A stretch of 64,000 nt of DNA, from the NCBI RefSeq assembly GCF_000383475.1, contig NZ_KB911459.1, positions 448,467 to 512,466 of the forward strand, read 5' to 3'. Made by a program: the position numbers and the translations under genes. The notes under the pieces are model-generated. The model was given only the letters and a program-made list of their open reading frames with translations. It had not been told where the DNA came from and made no database searches. The stretch is from Microbacterium sp. 11MF (GTDB lineage: Bacteria; Actinomycetota; Actinomycetes; Actinomycetales; Microbacteriaceae). Positions 8,454-16,755 of this stretch are shown here, in pieces (position 1 is the first letter of the stretch; every line of letters starts with the position of its first letter).

Positions 8454-10157
8454 ATGAGCACTGGCAGTGAACCGGCACGCGCGTACGCGCACGTCACCGG
8501 CGGAACCGCACGGTTCACGACGGTCGACGGTGCCGAAGAGACCCTCGAAGCCGCCGACGTCGACGCCGTCCGTCGCCTCCTCATCGACCGGGTGCGAGCG
8601 GATGCCGTCGCTTCCGGTGCGCCCATCGAGCTCGTCACGAGCGGCGACCGCGGCGAGCATCACCTCCTCGTCGACCCGGCGGGCGACATCGACGTCGAGG
8701 TCGACGACCGCACCGTGACGCGTGCCGAACTGCGACAGCAGGCCTGGTGGACGACGGAGCCGGAGGCCGAGGCTGAACCCGAGGTCGAGGCCGAGGCCGA
8801 GGTGGAGGCAGAGGTCGAGGTCGAGCCGGAATCCGCGGCCGAGGATGCCCAGCCGGAACCCGCGGCCGAGCCCGCCCTCGTCGCCGAGGTGCCCTCCTTC
8901 TTCCCGCCTGCCCGCTCCGACGACGCCGCGATCTCCGAGGCGCCCGCCGCGTACGACGACGGCGACGATGACGACCTGGACGACGACGTCGTCGACACCC
9001 CAGCAGAGTGGGTCCCCGCCCGGGTGACCGAGATCCCCGCCGCAGCACCGGCCGCCCCCATCGGGGCCGACGCCGCCAGCGCCGACAACGGCACCGATGA
9101 CGCCGACGCCAACAGCGGCACCGACCCGGTCGACGTCGCGCGCGCATCGTTCGAGTCGGACGAGCAGCCCCCCATCGATGCGCCGCCGACGACCGACGCC
9201 GGTCCCGCCGCCGACACGCCCTTCGAGGCATCCGCTTCCCAGGGGTCGCGTCCGTCGTTCATCGAACCTGCCGGCGAACACCCCGCCACCGTCTCCGGGT
9301 GGCGCTCGTTCTTCGTGCGCCTCGGCATCCCGATCCGCCCGTCGAAGGCCGAGCTCGAGCGCGCCGAGCGCGAGCGGGCCGTCTCCCGCCAGTGGGCCGG
9401 ATGCCGCGCCATCGCGGTCGCCAACGGCAAGGGCGGCGTCGGCAAGACGATGACCACCGCTGTCCTGTCCGCGGTTTTCGCACGCCACGGCGGCGGCAAC
9501 GTCCTCGCGTGGGACAACAACGACACCCGCGGGACGCTCGGCTGGCGCACCGAGCAGGGCGACTACGACACGACGATCCGAGACCTGTTGCCCGAAGCAG
9601 CGAGACTGCTCGAAGCGACGGCATCCGTCTCGGACATCGCCCGCTTCGTCCATCACCAGTCCGTCGACCGTTACGACGTGCTGCGCTCCAACCCCGAGCT
9701 GCTCGCAGCGGACCAGCGCATCACGACGGCGGACTTCGATCTGCTCGCTCAGGTCGCGGCCCGCTACTACCGCATGGTGATCTTCGACTCCGGCAACGAC
9801 GAGTCGGCCGATCGCTGGTTGCGGATGATCGACTCCGCCCACCAGCTCGTCGTCCCGACGCTCGCCGCTCCCGAGTCGGCGGAGTCGGCGGCGCTCCTTC
9901 TCGACGCCCTCCGCAAGCGCGACGAGCACTCCCGTCGCCTCGCCGACGGAGCGGTCGTCGTGGTCGGGCAGTCCGAGCGGGCCGGGATCAGCGCGGCGCA
10001 GCGCATCGCGGCGGGCTTCGAGGGCCACGTCCGCGCGGTCGAGATCATCCCCTTCGACGACTCCCTGAAGGCGGGCCGCATCCGCTACGACGCGCTCCAG
10101 CCCCGAACGAAGGACGCATGGATGCGCGCGGCGGCCGCGGTGGCTCAAGGACTGTAG
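8454..10157 (+). CDS. Orphan ParA/MinD-like ATPase with long acidic N-terminal arm
   Basis: 567 residues. The C-terminal 245 residues form a P-loop ATPase of the ParA/MinD superfamily: deviant Walker A KGGVGKT begins at Lys326, followed by AWDNNDTRGTLGWR (the ParA D-x-N type segment) and MVIFDSGND as Walker B. The N-terminal 320 residues are largely disordered and acidic, with an alternating Glu-Ala/Val tract at about 102-142 and an Asp-rich tract near 165. Similar architecture is known from actinobacterial MinD-like proteins associated with secretion or cell poles, but no ParB, secretion or flagellar gene is near. Start supported by GAAAGGAACCC directly upstream. Role unknown. Confidence 0.85.
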   Translation: MSTGSEPARAYAHVTGGTARFTTVDGAEETLEAADVDAVRRLLIDRVRADAVASGAPIELVTSGDRGEHHLLVDPAGDIDVEVDDRTVTRAELRQQAWWTTEPEAEAEPEVEAEAEVEAEVEVEPESAAEDAQPEPAAEPALVAEVPSFFPPARSDDAAISEAPAAYDDGDDDDLDDDVVDTPAEWVPARVTEIPAAAPAAPIGADAASADNGTDDADANSGTDPVDVARASFESDEQPPIDAPPTTDAGPAADTPFEASASQGSRPSFIEPAGEHPATVSGWRSFFVRLGIPIRPSKAELERAERERAVSRQWAGCRAIAVANGKGGVGKTMTTAVLSAVFARHGGGNVLAWDNNDTRGTLGWRTEQGDYDTTIRDLLPEAARLLEATASVSDIARFVHHQSVDRYDVLRSNPELLAADQRITTADFDLLAQVAARYYRMVIFDSGNDESADRWLRMIDSAHQLVVPTLAAPESAESAALLLDALRKRDEHSRRLADGAVVVVGQSERAGISAAQRIAAGFEGHVRAVEIIPFDDSLKAGRIRYDALQPRTKDAWMRAAAAVAQGL

Positions 10158-10207
10158 GTCCGGTCTGCGTCCTCGCTCTCGGAGTAGCCGGCTTCTGGGC
10201 GAACTGA

Positions 10208-10390
10208 TCAGGCGCGGACCGCTCGAGTGGGACGGCGCTGGAGGTCACCGCCGCAGTTCGGGCAGGCGGCATCCGTGAACCCGACGACACAGGACGCGCA
10301 CCACGTGCACTCGTACGAGCAGATGAAGGCCTCGGCGGCCGCGGGCAGGGCGCGGTCGCACGATTCGCAGGCGGGTCGCATCTCGAGCAT
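10208..10390 (-). CDS. DUF1272 small zinc-binding protein
   Basis: A 60-residue protein with eight cysteines (8, 11, 24, 28, 31, 34, 43, 46) arranged as in DUF1272, including CESCDRALP, FICSYECTWC and CPNCGGDL near the C-terminus. It probably binds two metal ions; function is unknown. Family members start with MLE-x-RP, which favours the ATG at 10390, but GGAGG touches that codon directly and lies 9 nt before the second ATG (10381), so translation may begin three codons later. It is convergent with the ParA-like gene. Confidence 0.8.
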   Translation of the reverse strand: MLEMRPACESCDRALPAAAEAFICSYECTWCASCVVGFTDAACPNCGGDLQRRPTRAVRA

Positions 10391-10495
10391 CCTCCGACGA
10401 TACGAGTGCCGACATCGCCGCCGAAGGGGAACGGATGCCGGAGGTCGAAGGAATCCTGCCGATCCGAGGCGCCGGGCATGCGGGAGGATGGGCGA

Positions 10496-11338
10496 ATGAC
10501 CGGTCCCGATCACGACGCGCGGCTGATCGAGGTCGCCACGCGGCTCAGTGTCACCCCGGCCGGTGTTTTCGTCGCGCAGCGGACCGCCGCCGCGAAGGAT
10601 GCCGAGGATCGAGATCTCGCCGCGGCCATCCGTGGCCTGCGGAAGCCCGTCCTCGCCGCGTGGGTGGTCAACCTCCTCGCCGCAGAAGACCCGCAGGCGC
10701 TGGCGCCCGCCGTCGAGCTCGCTGAGGCGTTCCGTGACGCCGCGGATGCCGGTGACGCACGCGCGCTCGCGGAGCTCACGGCGCGGCGCCGCGGCATCCT
10801 GCACGACCTCGTCGACCGTGCCCTCGCCCTCGCCGCCGACAACGGCGTGGACGTCGGTGCCACCGCCCGCGCCGCGGTCGAGCAGACCCTGGACGCAGCG
10901 CTGCGGGATCCGGATGCCGCGGCCGCCGTCGCGAGCGCGCGCTTGCTGCGTCCCATCGAGGCGACCGGCATGGACCGGCCCGATCTGACCGACGCGGTGT
11001 CGGGTCCGTTCGATGCGGGCTCTGCTGAGCCGGACGGAGGGGACGAGCTCGCCGATCGACGCGCCGCCCGCGACGCCGCTCGAGCAGCGGCAGAGGCCCG
11101 CCGCCACGCCGAGACCACCCAGAAGCAGCTCGCCCGCGCGGAGGATCGACTGGCGGCCGCCCAGGCGCGGGTCGCGTCGCTCGAAGAGCGCCTCGCCGAG
11201 ATCGACCGCGAGCGCGCCCGGACGGCGAACGATCTCGACGCCGTTCAGGAAGAGGCGGCCCAGCTCACCGAGGAACGCGCGGCCGCTCGCGATGCTGCCC
11301 GCCGGGCGAAGAAGGCCGCTGAGGCGGCGTCCACATGA
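10496..11338 (+). CDS. Conserved-looking protein with C-terminal coiled coil, unknown function
   Basis: A 280-residue, Ala-rich soluble protein. Residues 1-160 are predicted helical and contain PVLAAWVVNLLA and RRRGILHDLVDRALALA segments; residues 180-280 form a long heptad-like coiled coil (LARAEDRLAAAQARVASLEE region) ending in a basic tail. I do not recognise a family with known function. The ATG at 10496 is preceded by GGGAGG about 9 nt upstream. The stop is immediately adjacent to the convergent stop of the next gene (TGATCA). Confidence 0.65.
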   Translation: MTGPDHDARLIEVATRLSVTPAGVFVAQRTAAAKDAEDRDLAAAIRGLRKPVLAAWVVNLLAAEDPQALAPAVELAEAFRDAADAGDARALAELTARRRGILHDLVDRALALAADNGVDVGATARAAVEQTLDAALRDPDAAAAVASARLLRPIEATGMDRPDLTDAVSGPFDAGSAEPDGGDELADRRAARDAARAAAEARRHAETTQKQLARAEDRLAAAQARVASLEERLAEIDRERARTANDLDAVQEEAAQLTEERAAARDAARRAKKAAEAAST

Positions 11339-11608
11339 TCAGCTGCGCGAGCGGTGCTGATCGAGCGCGGTCGTCGCGGTAGACCAGACCAGGGTCTGCA
11401 CGACCTCTTCGGCGCGGTCGTAGCGGGCGCCGGACAGCACGACGTACACGGCGCCGACGACGTCGATGAAGCCGGCCACCTGGCCGCCGATCCGCACTTC
11501 GTAACGAGCGTCGCCGATCAGATCCCACTGGATCCGCGAGGCCCGGGTCGCGGCATCCGCCGGTCGACGGGCCGGTAGCGCGCGCAGCGTTTCAGGATCC
11601 ACATACAT
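11339..11608 (-). CDS. Small hypothetical protein
   Basis: An 89-residue protein, MYVDPETLRALPARRPADA at the N-terminus, then a compact alpha/beta region with YEVRIGGQVAGFIDVVGAVY and YDRAEEVVQTLVW. No known family recognised. The start at 11608 is supported by GAGGTGCGGAAG before the ATG; upstream in-frame codons lack this. Stop codons of this and the preceding plus-strand gene abut with no gap. Confidence 0.55.
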   Translation of the reverse strand: MYVDPETLRALPARRPADAATRASRIQWDLIGDARYEVRIGGQVAGFIDVVGAVYVVLSGARYDRAEEVVQTLVWSTATTALDQHRSRS

Positions 11609-11713
11609 CTTCCGCACCTCGTCCCTCGCACCCGGCCGACACTTGTCCCAGGGGCCCACCATCGCCCGGGCTCCGGTCGGTGCAGAGGGGATTGACGGGA
11701 TGCCGCGAGGTCG

Positions 11714-12604
11714 CTAGGCGAGGACGGGGGAGTCGGCTGCCGTCTGACGCACGGCATCCGTCACCGTGTCGAGAAGCTCGGAGGACAGGTTCCACCGCTG
11801 CCAGTACAGCGGGACCTCGATCGTGTCGTCGGCGAGGACGACGAGGGATCCGTCGGCGACTCCCGCCTCGAACTGACCGGGGAGCAGCATCCCCCAGCCG
11901 AGTCCCAGGACGATCGCCTGCGCGAACTCGGCCGACGCGCTGATGACGTGGCGTGGCGGCTCCCGCCGTGCGCCGTGGCGATGTGCGAAGGAACTCTGCA
12001 GGGTGTCGTGGCGGTCGAAGTCGACCCGGGGAGCGCTCTCGAGCGCCGCGCGGTCGAGCCCCCGCGGGAACCATCGTTCGGCGAAGTCTTGCGTCGCGAC
12101 GGCGGTGTACCGCATCCGTCCGAGCGGGGAGGCGACGCACCCGGCCACGGGCTCCCGCTGCGACGTCACGGCGGCCATGACGGTACCGGCGGCCAGCAGC
12201 TGCGCGGTCCGTTGCTGGTCCTCGCGGTGCAGTTCGAACGTGACCGGCCTCACCGTGGTGGCGGCGGCGAGGGCCGGCAGGAACCAGGTGATCAGCGAGT
12301 CCGCATTGACGGCGAGCGACACGAGAGGAGCGTCGGTGTCGTCGCCGAGCGCCCGCCGCGCGTCGTGCTCGAGAAGGTCGAGCTGGCGCGCCAAGCGCAC
12401 CAGTGGCTCGCCCGCCTCGGTGGCGGCGATCGGCTTGGTCCGGCGCAGCACCGGCCGGCCGACGCGCTGCTCGATGACACGGATGCGCTGACTCGCGGCG
12501 CTCGGCGTGATGCCGAGGCGTGACGCCGCGCGGTCGAGCGTGCCCGCGTCGATGGCCGCCACGAGGGTGCGCAGGTGCTCGAACGGGATGTCCACGCCCG
12601 TCAC
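11714..12604 (-). CDS. lysG: LysR-type regulator LysG/ArgP of amino-acid export
   Basis: About 296 residues. The N-terminal helix-turn-helix reads LDRAASRLGITPSAASQRI, and the effector domain carries NADSLITWFLPAL, TSQREPVAGC, GLGWGML and LYWQRWNL, which match LysG of Corynebacterium and ArgP closely. In that family the protein senses lysine, arginine or histidine and activates a divergent lysE/argO exporter gene, exactly the arrangement here. GTG at 12604 is taken as start; GTG at 12595 is also possible because no clear Shine-Dalgarno sequence is seen. The frame is open further upstream, but that would run through the intergenic operator. Confidence 0.92.
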   Translation of the reverse strand: MTGVDIPFEHLRTLVAAIDAGTLDRAASRLGITPSAASQRIRVIEQRVGRPVLRRTKPIAATEAGEPLVRLARQLDLLEHDARRALGDDTDAPLVSLAVNADSLITWFLPALAAATTVRPVTFELHREDQQRTAQLLAAGTVMAAVTSQREPVAGCVASPLGRMRYTAVATQDFAERWFPRGLDRAALESAPRVDFDRHDTLQSSFAHRHGARREPPRHVISASAEFAQAIVLGLGWGMLLPGQFEAGVADGSLVVLADDTIEVPLYWQRWNLSSELLDTVTDAVRQTAADSPVLA

Positions 12605-12608
12605 TCTA

Positions 12609-12634
12609 CTGAAGGAATGCTTCAGATCCTGAAG
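12609..12634. promoter_or_regulatory. Candidate LysG operator between lysG and lysE
   Basis: Three alternating half-sites CTGAAG-5-CTTCAG-3-CTGAAG form two overlapping perfect inverted repeats (12609-12625 and 12620-12634). The second contains TTCAGATCCTGAA, the T-N11-A pattern of LysR-type binding sites. It occupies most of the 67-bp gap between the divergent genes. Confidence 0.6.
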
Positions 12635-12671
12635 AATCTTTCGCTGTACTGCACACTCAGGGATCCCTAAC

Positions 12672-13343
12672 GTGGACGACGTGTCTCCTGATCTCGCCGC
12701 CTTCCTGTCCGCCCTGGGCCTCTGTCTGGGTCTGATCGTCTCGATCGGGGCGCAGAACGCGATCGTCCTCCGCCAGGGGCTGCGCCGGGAACACGTGGGC
12801 ATCGTCGTCCTGGTCTGCGTCGTCAGCGACGCGATCCTCCAGACGCTCGGCGTCGCAGGAGTCGCGACCCTCGTGACCGCTCACCCGTGGCTCGAGACAC
12901 TGGCCCGGTGGGCGGGAGCCGTCTTCATCGCGGGCTTCGCGATCGTCAGCGCGCGTCGCGCCTGGCGCGGCGGGGGCAGCCTCGACGCCGCCCCCGACGA
13001 CCAGGCAACGGATGCCGCGGCGGCTGGCGGCACCGTCCTGGCCCGGCCGCGCACGGCCACCCGGACGGCGACGCTCCTGACGATCCTCGCCGTGACCTGG
13101 CTGAACCCGCACGCGCTCGTCGAGACCACCGTCGTCCTGGGATCCGTCGCGGCGACGCACGGCGATGCGCGCTGGTTCTTCCTCGCCGGCGGCATCACCG
13201 CCAGCACGCTGTGGTTCGTCCTCTTCGGCTACGGTGCGCGCTACTTGGCGCCGCTGCTGCGCACCGAACGAGCGTGGCGGATCCTCGACGGCGGGATCGC
13301 CGTGATCATGCTCGTCATCGCCGTGACCCTCGTCCTCGGGTGA
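12672..13343 (+). CDS. lysE: LysE/ArgO-family basic amino-acid exporter
   Basis: A 223-residue membrane protein with six hydrophobic segments. GLCLGLIVSIGAQNAIVLRQ at the N-terminus, VCVVSDAILQTLGVAG, and TWLNPHALVETTVVLG after a hydrophilic loop are diagnostic for LysE/ArgO. Exports lysine and/or arginine when intracellular levels rise, for example during growth on peptides. GTG at 12672 is the likely start; a second GTG three codons on is possible. Divergent from lysG and probably activated by it. Confidence 0.93.
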   Translation: MDDVSPDLAAFLSALGLCLGLIVSIGAQNAIVLRQGLRREHVGIVVLVCVVSDAILQTLGVAGVATLVTAHPWLETLARWAGAVFIAGFAIVSARRAWRGGGSLDAAPDDQATDAAAAGGTVLARPRTATRTATLLTILAVTWLNPHALVETTVVLGSVAATHGDARWFFLAGGITASTLWFVLFGYGARYLAPLLRTERAWRILDGGIAVIMLVIAVTLVLG

Positions 13344-13364
13344 GGTCAGGGGAGCGGAGGAGCG

Positions 13365-13727
13365 TCAGTGCGCGGCGTCGTACGCGTCGAGCACCTGCGC
13401 GGGAACACGGCCGCGCTCCGACACCTGGTAGCCGTTCTTCGCGGCCCACTCGCGGATCGGCGCGTAATCGCGCTGGCCGGAGCGCTTCTGCACGCGGCCG
13501 CCGCCGGACGAGCCGGCCGGGCGACCGGCGGACGTGCGGTTCGACACGCGCCGGGCAGCGTCGATGTACGGTGCCAGCGTCTCGCGGAGCGCGTTCGCGT
13601 TGTCGTGGGTGAGGTCGATCTCGTAAGCGGTGCCGTCGACGGAGAAGAGGACGGTCTCGCCGTCGCCGACTTCGAGGACGGTGCCGTCCAGGTCGTCGAC
13701 GAGCTGATGCACGATTTTGCGGGCCAT
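13365..13727 (-). CDS. lsr2: Lsr2 nucleoid-associated DNA-bridging protein
   Basis: A 120-residue H-NS-like xenogeneic silencer of actinobacteria. The N-terminal dimerisation region has MARKIVHQLVDDLDGT and VLFSVDGTAYEIDL; a flexible Gly/Ser linker follows; the C-terminal DNA-binding domain has REWAAKNGYQVSERGRVPAQ, with the RGR minor-groove motif that prefers AT-rich DNA. There is no Shine-Dalgarno sequence; a TATGCT box six nt before the ATG indicates a leaderless mRNA. Confidence 0.95.
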   Translation of the reverse strand: MARKIVHQLVDDLDGTVLEVGDGETVLFSVDGTAYEIDLTHDNANALRETLAPYIDAARRVSNRTSAGRPAGSSGGGRVQKRSGQRDYAPIREWAAKNGYQVSERGRVPAQVLDAYDAAH

Positions 13728-13733
13728 GCGCTG

Positions 13734-13739
13734 AGCATA
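13734..13739 (-). promoter_or_regulatory. -10 element of leaderless lsr2 promoter
   Basis: TATGCT on the minus strand followed by 6 nt and the lsr2 ATG, so transcription should begin at or next to the start codon. Confidence 0.5.
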
Positions 13740-13755
13740 GTGGCGCCGGTGGCGG

Positions 13756-14604
13756 CTACGGCAGCAAGCCGGCCCGGCGCGCCTTGGCGACGGCCGCGTG
13801 GCGGGTCGAGGCATCCAGCTTCGCCATCGCCGCCTGCAGGTACGACTTGACCGTCCCCTCCCGCAGCGACAGTGAGGCGGCGATCTCGGCGTTGGTGGCG
13901 CCGAGGGCGCAGCAGGCGAGCACGTCGAGCTCGCGCGGCGAAAGGGCGACGTCGAGCGGGGCGTCGGCCGCGGTAGGCCGGGCGATTCCGGCGAGTCGTC
14001 GCTCGACGGCGGCGATCCGCTCGCGCAGGTCGGGATCGCCGACGGATGCCGCGATGCTCCGCAGCTCCGCATAGCTTTCGCGGAGGTCCTCCTGCGCGGC
14101 TGCCGGGAGAGCCGGCTCGGCGGGGAGGAGGGCTGCCACGCGGCGGTCGACCTCGTCGCGCACGCGGAGTTCGGTCGCCAGCATGTCGGCGGCGCGGAAG
14201 GCGGGGCGACTGACGAGGTCGCCGACCGGCCCCGGGGTCCACGAACCGCAGTAGACGATGCCGCGCGGACGGCCTGTCACCACGACGGGGACGGCGAGGA
14301 GAGTGGAGATGCCCTCGCCGAGGATCGCGCGGTCGTAGTCGTGCGTGATGGTGCGAGCGGTGCGGTAGTCGAGCGCCAGGCGCGGACGCTTCTCGAGCAT
14401 CGCCGCTCCGCCGAGGCCCCGGCCCGCTTCGACGACGAGACCCTCGATGCTGCGCGTGCGGGTCCCGGCGATTGCGGTGACATGGACGGCGCCGCCGCGC
14501 TCGAGTCCGCCGAAGACGACGGGAAACCGGGTCTGACGAGCCAGATCCGACACGGCTCGGGAGACGAGCCGCGTGTCCGCGTCGCTCTCTGCCGACGATC
14601 CCAC
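13756..14604 (-). CDS. GAF-LuxR regulator resembling RamA (acetate metabolism)
   Basis: A 282-residue regulator with a GAF-like sensor (about residues 15-150) and a C-terminal LuxR helix-turn-helix with LSPRELDVLACCALGATNAE and REGTVKSYLQAAMAKLDAS. Size and layout match RamA, the regulator of acetate metabolism in Corynebacterium, and it is divergent from a DUF485-acetate symporter pair, a known type of RamA target. The link to acetate is therefore inferred from both architecture and context. The start is GTG at 14604; GTAGG lies a few nt upstream. Its stop is 28 nt upstream of lsr2. Confidence 0.82.
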   Translation of the reverse strand: MGSSAESDADTRLVSRAVSDLARQTRFPVVFGGLERGGAVHVTAIAGTRTRSIEGLVVEAGRGLGGAAMLEKRPRLALDYRTARTITHDYDRAILGEGISTLLAVPVVVTGRPRGIVYCGSWTPGPVGDLVSRPAFRAADMLATELRVRDEVDRRVAALLPAEPALPAAAQEDLRESYAELRSIAASVGDPDLRERIAAVERRLAGIARPTAADAPLDVALSPRELDVLACCALGATNAEIAASLSLREGTVKSYLQAAMAKLDASTRHAAVAKARRAGLLP

Positions 14605-14729
14605 GCGTACCTACTTCCGGGGGTGACGGCACCTCTGCCGCCTTCGTACGGTCGAACCTACCACGCGGCTGATTCCCAGGAACGGCCCGTGAGAGCACTG
14701 TCGCTCACCCCATGAGGCAAGGAGGCCAC

Positions 14730-15080
14730 ATGTCGTCCCAGTCCCCCCACGGAGGCGTGGAAGGGAGTGCCATCGACTACGTCGCGGTCGAAGGATCGCC
14801 GCGTTTCGTCGAACTGAAGAAGAAGCATCGCAGCGTCGTCTTCCCGCTCGCCCTGCTCTTCCTCGTCTGGTACTTCGTCTACGTCCTGCTCTCGTCCTTC
14901 GCGCCCGACTTCATGGCGCAGGAGGTCTTCGGCCACATCACCATCGGCCTGCTCCTGGGCCTCGGCCAGTTCGTCACGACGTTCGCGATCACGATGGGCT
15001 ACGTCGCCTTCGCGAACCGCACGCTCGACCCGATCTCGTCCGAGATCCGCTCCGACCTCGAGCGTCAGGAGGCGCGATGA
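14730..15080 (+). CDS. DUF485 membrane protein, partner of the acetate symporter
   Basis: A 116-residue protein with two transmembrane helices (SVVFPLALLFLVWYFVYVLL and a second starting FGHITIGLLLGLG). DUF485 genes nearly always precede actP-type symporter genes; the function is probably accessory to the symporter. The ATG at 14730 follows a strong AAGGAGG, so the upstream in-frame ATG at 14712 is rejected. Its stop overlaps the next start as ATGA. Confidence 0.93.
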   Translation: MSSQSPHGGVEGSAIDYVAVEGSPRFVELKKKHRSVVFPLALLFLVWYFVYVLLSSFAPDFMAQEVFGHITIGLLLGLGQFVTTFAITMGYVAFANRTLDPISSEIRSDLERQEAR

Positions 15081-16696
15081 CCTCCGTCCTGCTCGCTGCC
15101 GCACCCGCCACCGCTGCGGAGAACAACCCCGTCCTCAACATCTCGATCTTCGGCGCGTTCGTCGCGGTGACGCTGTTCATCGTCATCCGGGCGAGCCGCA
15201 ACAACAAGACGGCGGCCGACTACTACGCCGCCGGTCGCTCGTTCACCGGCCCTCAGAACGGTTTCGCCATCGCCGGTGACTACCTGTCGGCGGCATCCTT
15301 CCTCGGCATCGTCGGCGCCATCGCGATCAACGGCTACGACGGCTTCCTCTACTCGATCGGCTTCCTCGTGGCGTGGCTTGTCGCGCTGCTGCTGGTCGCC
15401 GAGCTCATGCGCAACACCGGAAAGTTCACGATGGCCGACGTGCTGTCGTTCCGTCTGAAGCAGCGCCCCGTGCGCCTCGCGGCCGCGATCACGACGCTCG
15501 CAGTCTGCTTCTTCTACCTGCTGGCGCAGATGGCCGGTGCCGGTGGACTCGTATCGCTCCTCCTCGGCATCACCGAGCAGATCGGGCAGTCGATCGTCGT
15601 CGCCGTCGTCGGTGTCCTGATGATCGTCTACGTGCTCATCGGTGGGATGAAGGGCACGACCTGGGTGCAGATCGTCAAGGCGTTCCTGCTCATCGGCGGC
15701 GCCATCGTCATGACGATCTGGGTGCTCGCGATCAACGGGTTCAGCCTCGACACGCTCCTCGAGTCGGCCGTCCAGAAGTCGACCACCGACCCGCAGGAGG
15801 CGATCCTCGGTCCGGGGTTGCAGTACGGCGCGAACCCGTGGGACTTCATCTCCCTCGCGATCGCCCTGGTGCTCGGCACCGCGGGCCTGCCGCACGTCCT
15901 GATGCGCTTCTACACGGTGCCGACCGCCAAGGAGGCTCGTCGCTCCGTCGTCTGGGCGATCTGGCTGATCGGCCTCTTCTACCTGCTGACGCTGGTCCTC
16001 GGCTACGGCGCCGGTGCGATCGTCGGGTCGGAGACGATCAAGGCGGCACCCGGTGGCGTCAACTCCGCGGCCCCGCTGCTCGCGGCGGCTCTGGGCGGAC
16101 CGGTCCTGCTGGGCTTCATCTCTGCGGTCGCCTTCGCGACGATCCTCGCGGTCGTGGCCGGACTGACGATCACGGCGGCGGCATCCTTCGCCCACGACAT
16201 CTACGCGAACGTCGTGAAGAAGGGGAACGTCCCGCCGGACGGCGAGGTCAAGGTCGCCCGTCGCACGGTCATCGTGATCGGTGTGCTCGCGATCCTCGGC
16301 GGCATCGGTGTGCAGGGCCAGAACGTCGCGTTCCTCGTGGCACTGGCCTTCGCGGTCGCCGCCTCGGCGAACCTCCCGACGATCCTGTACTCCCTGTTCT
16401 GGCGCAAGTTCACCACCCGCGGCGCGGTGTGGAGCATGTACGGCGGTCTCGCCACCGCGATCGTGCTCATCGTCCTGTCGCCCGTGTTCTGGGGGACCGA
16501 GACGAGCGTGTTCAAGAACGTCGGCACGGCGATCTGGCCGCTCAACAACCCGGGCATCATCTCAATCCCCGTGGGCTTCCTCCTCGGCTGGCTGGGGTCG
16601 GTGACCTCGCGCAAGGCGGAGGACGCCACCAAGGCCGCCGAGATGGAAGTCCGCTCGCTGACCGGGTACGGCGCCGAGAAGGCGGTCGACCACTAA
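15077..16696 (+). CDS. actP: Cation/acetate (monocarboxylate) symporter, ActP/MctC type
   Basis: A 539-residue member of the sodium:solute symporter family with about 13 hydrophobic helices. Marker segments are TAADYYAAGRSFTGPQNGFA, GDYLSAASFLGIVGAIAING and GTAGLPHVLMRFYTVPTAKE, all typical of ActP/MctC. It imports acetate, propionate or pyruvate with a cation. Translationally coupled to the DUF485 gene by a 4-nt overlap and followed by a strong hairpin terminator. Control by the adjacent RamA-like regulator is likely. Confidence 0.93.
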   Translation: MTSVLLAAAPATAAENNPVLNISIFGAFVAVTLFIVIRASRNNKTAADYYAAGRSFTGPQNGFAIAGDYLSAASFLGIVGAIAINGYDGFLYSIGFLVAWLVALLLVAELMRNTGKFTMADVLSFRLKQRPVRLAAAITTLAVCFFYLLAQMAGAGGLVSLLLGITEQIGQSIVVAVVGVLMIVYVLIGGMKGTTWVQIVKAFLLIGGAIVMTIWVLAINGFSLDTLLESAVQKSTTDPQEAILGPGLQYGANPWDFISLAIALVLGTAGLPHVLMRFYTVPTAKEARRSVVWAIWLIGLFYLLTLVLGYGAGAIVGSETIKAAPGGVNSAAPLLAAALGGPVLLGFISAVAFATILAVVAGLTITAAASFAHDIYANVVKKGNVPPDGEVKVARRTVIVIGVLAILGGIGVQGQNVAFLVALAFAVAASANLPTILYSLFWRKFTTRGAVWSMYGGLATAIVLIVLSPVFWGTETSVFKNVGTAIWPLNNPGIISIPVGFLLGWLGSVTSRKAEDATKAAEMEVRSLTGYGAEKAVDH

Positions 16697-16715
16697 CCGA
16701 GCGGATGCCGCGACG

Positions 16716-16752
16716 AGGCGGGCAGGGACGGCCTACACGTCCCTGCCCGCCT
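16716..16752. terminator. Bidirectional hairpin terminator
   Basis: A perfect 15-bp stem (AGGCGGGCAGGGACG and its complement) with a 7-nt loop lies between the convergent symporter and transferase genes. It lacks a T-tract, as is common for terminators in high-GC actinobacteria. Confidence 0.75.
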
Positions 16753-16755
16753 CCG

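Noticed and set aside
7662..10148. An 828-residue minus-strand open frame opposite the ParA-like gene
   Set aside because: Its Gly/Val/Leu repeats mirror the Glu/Ala tract on the other strand; no domain.
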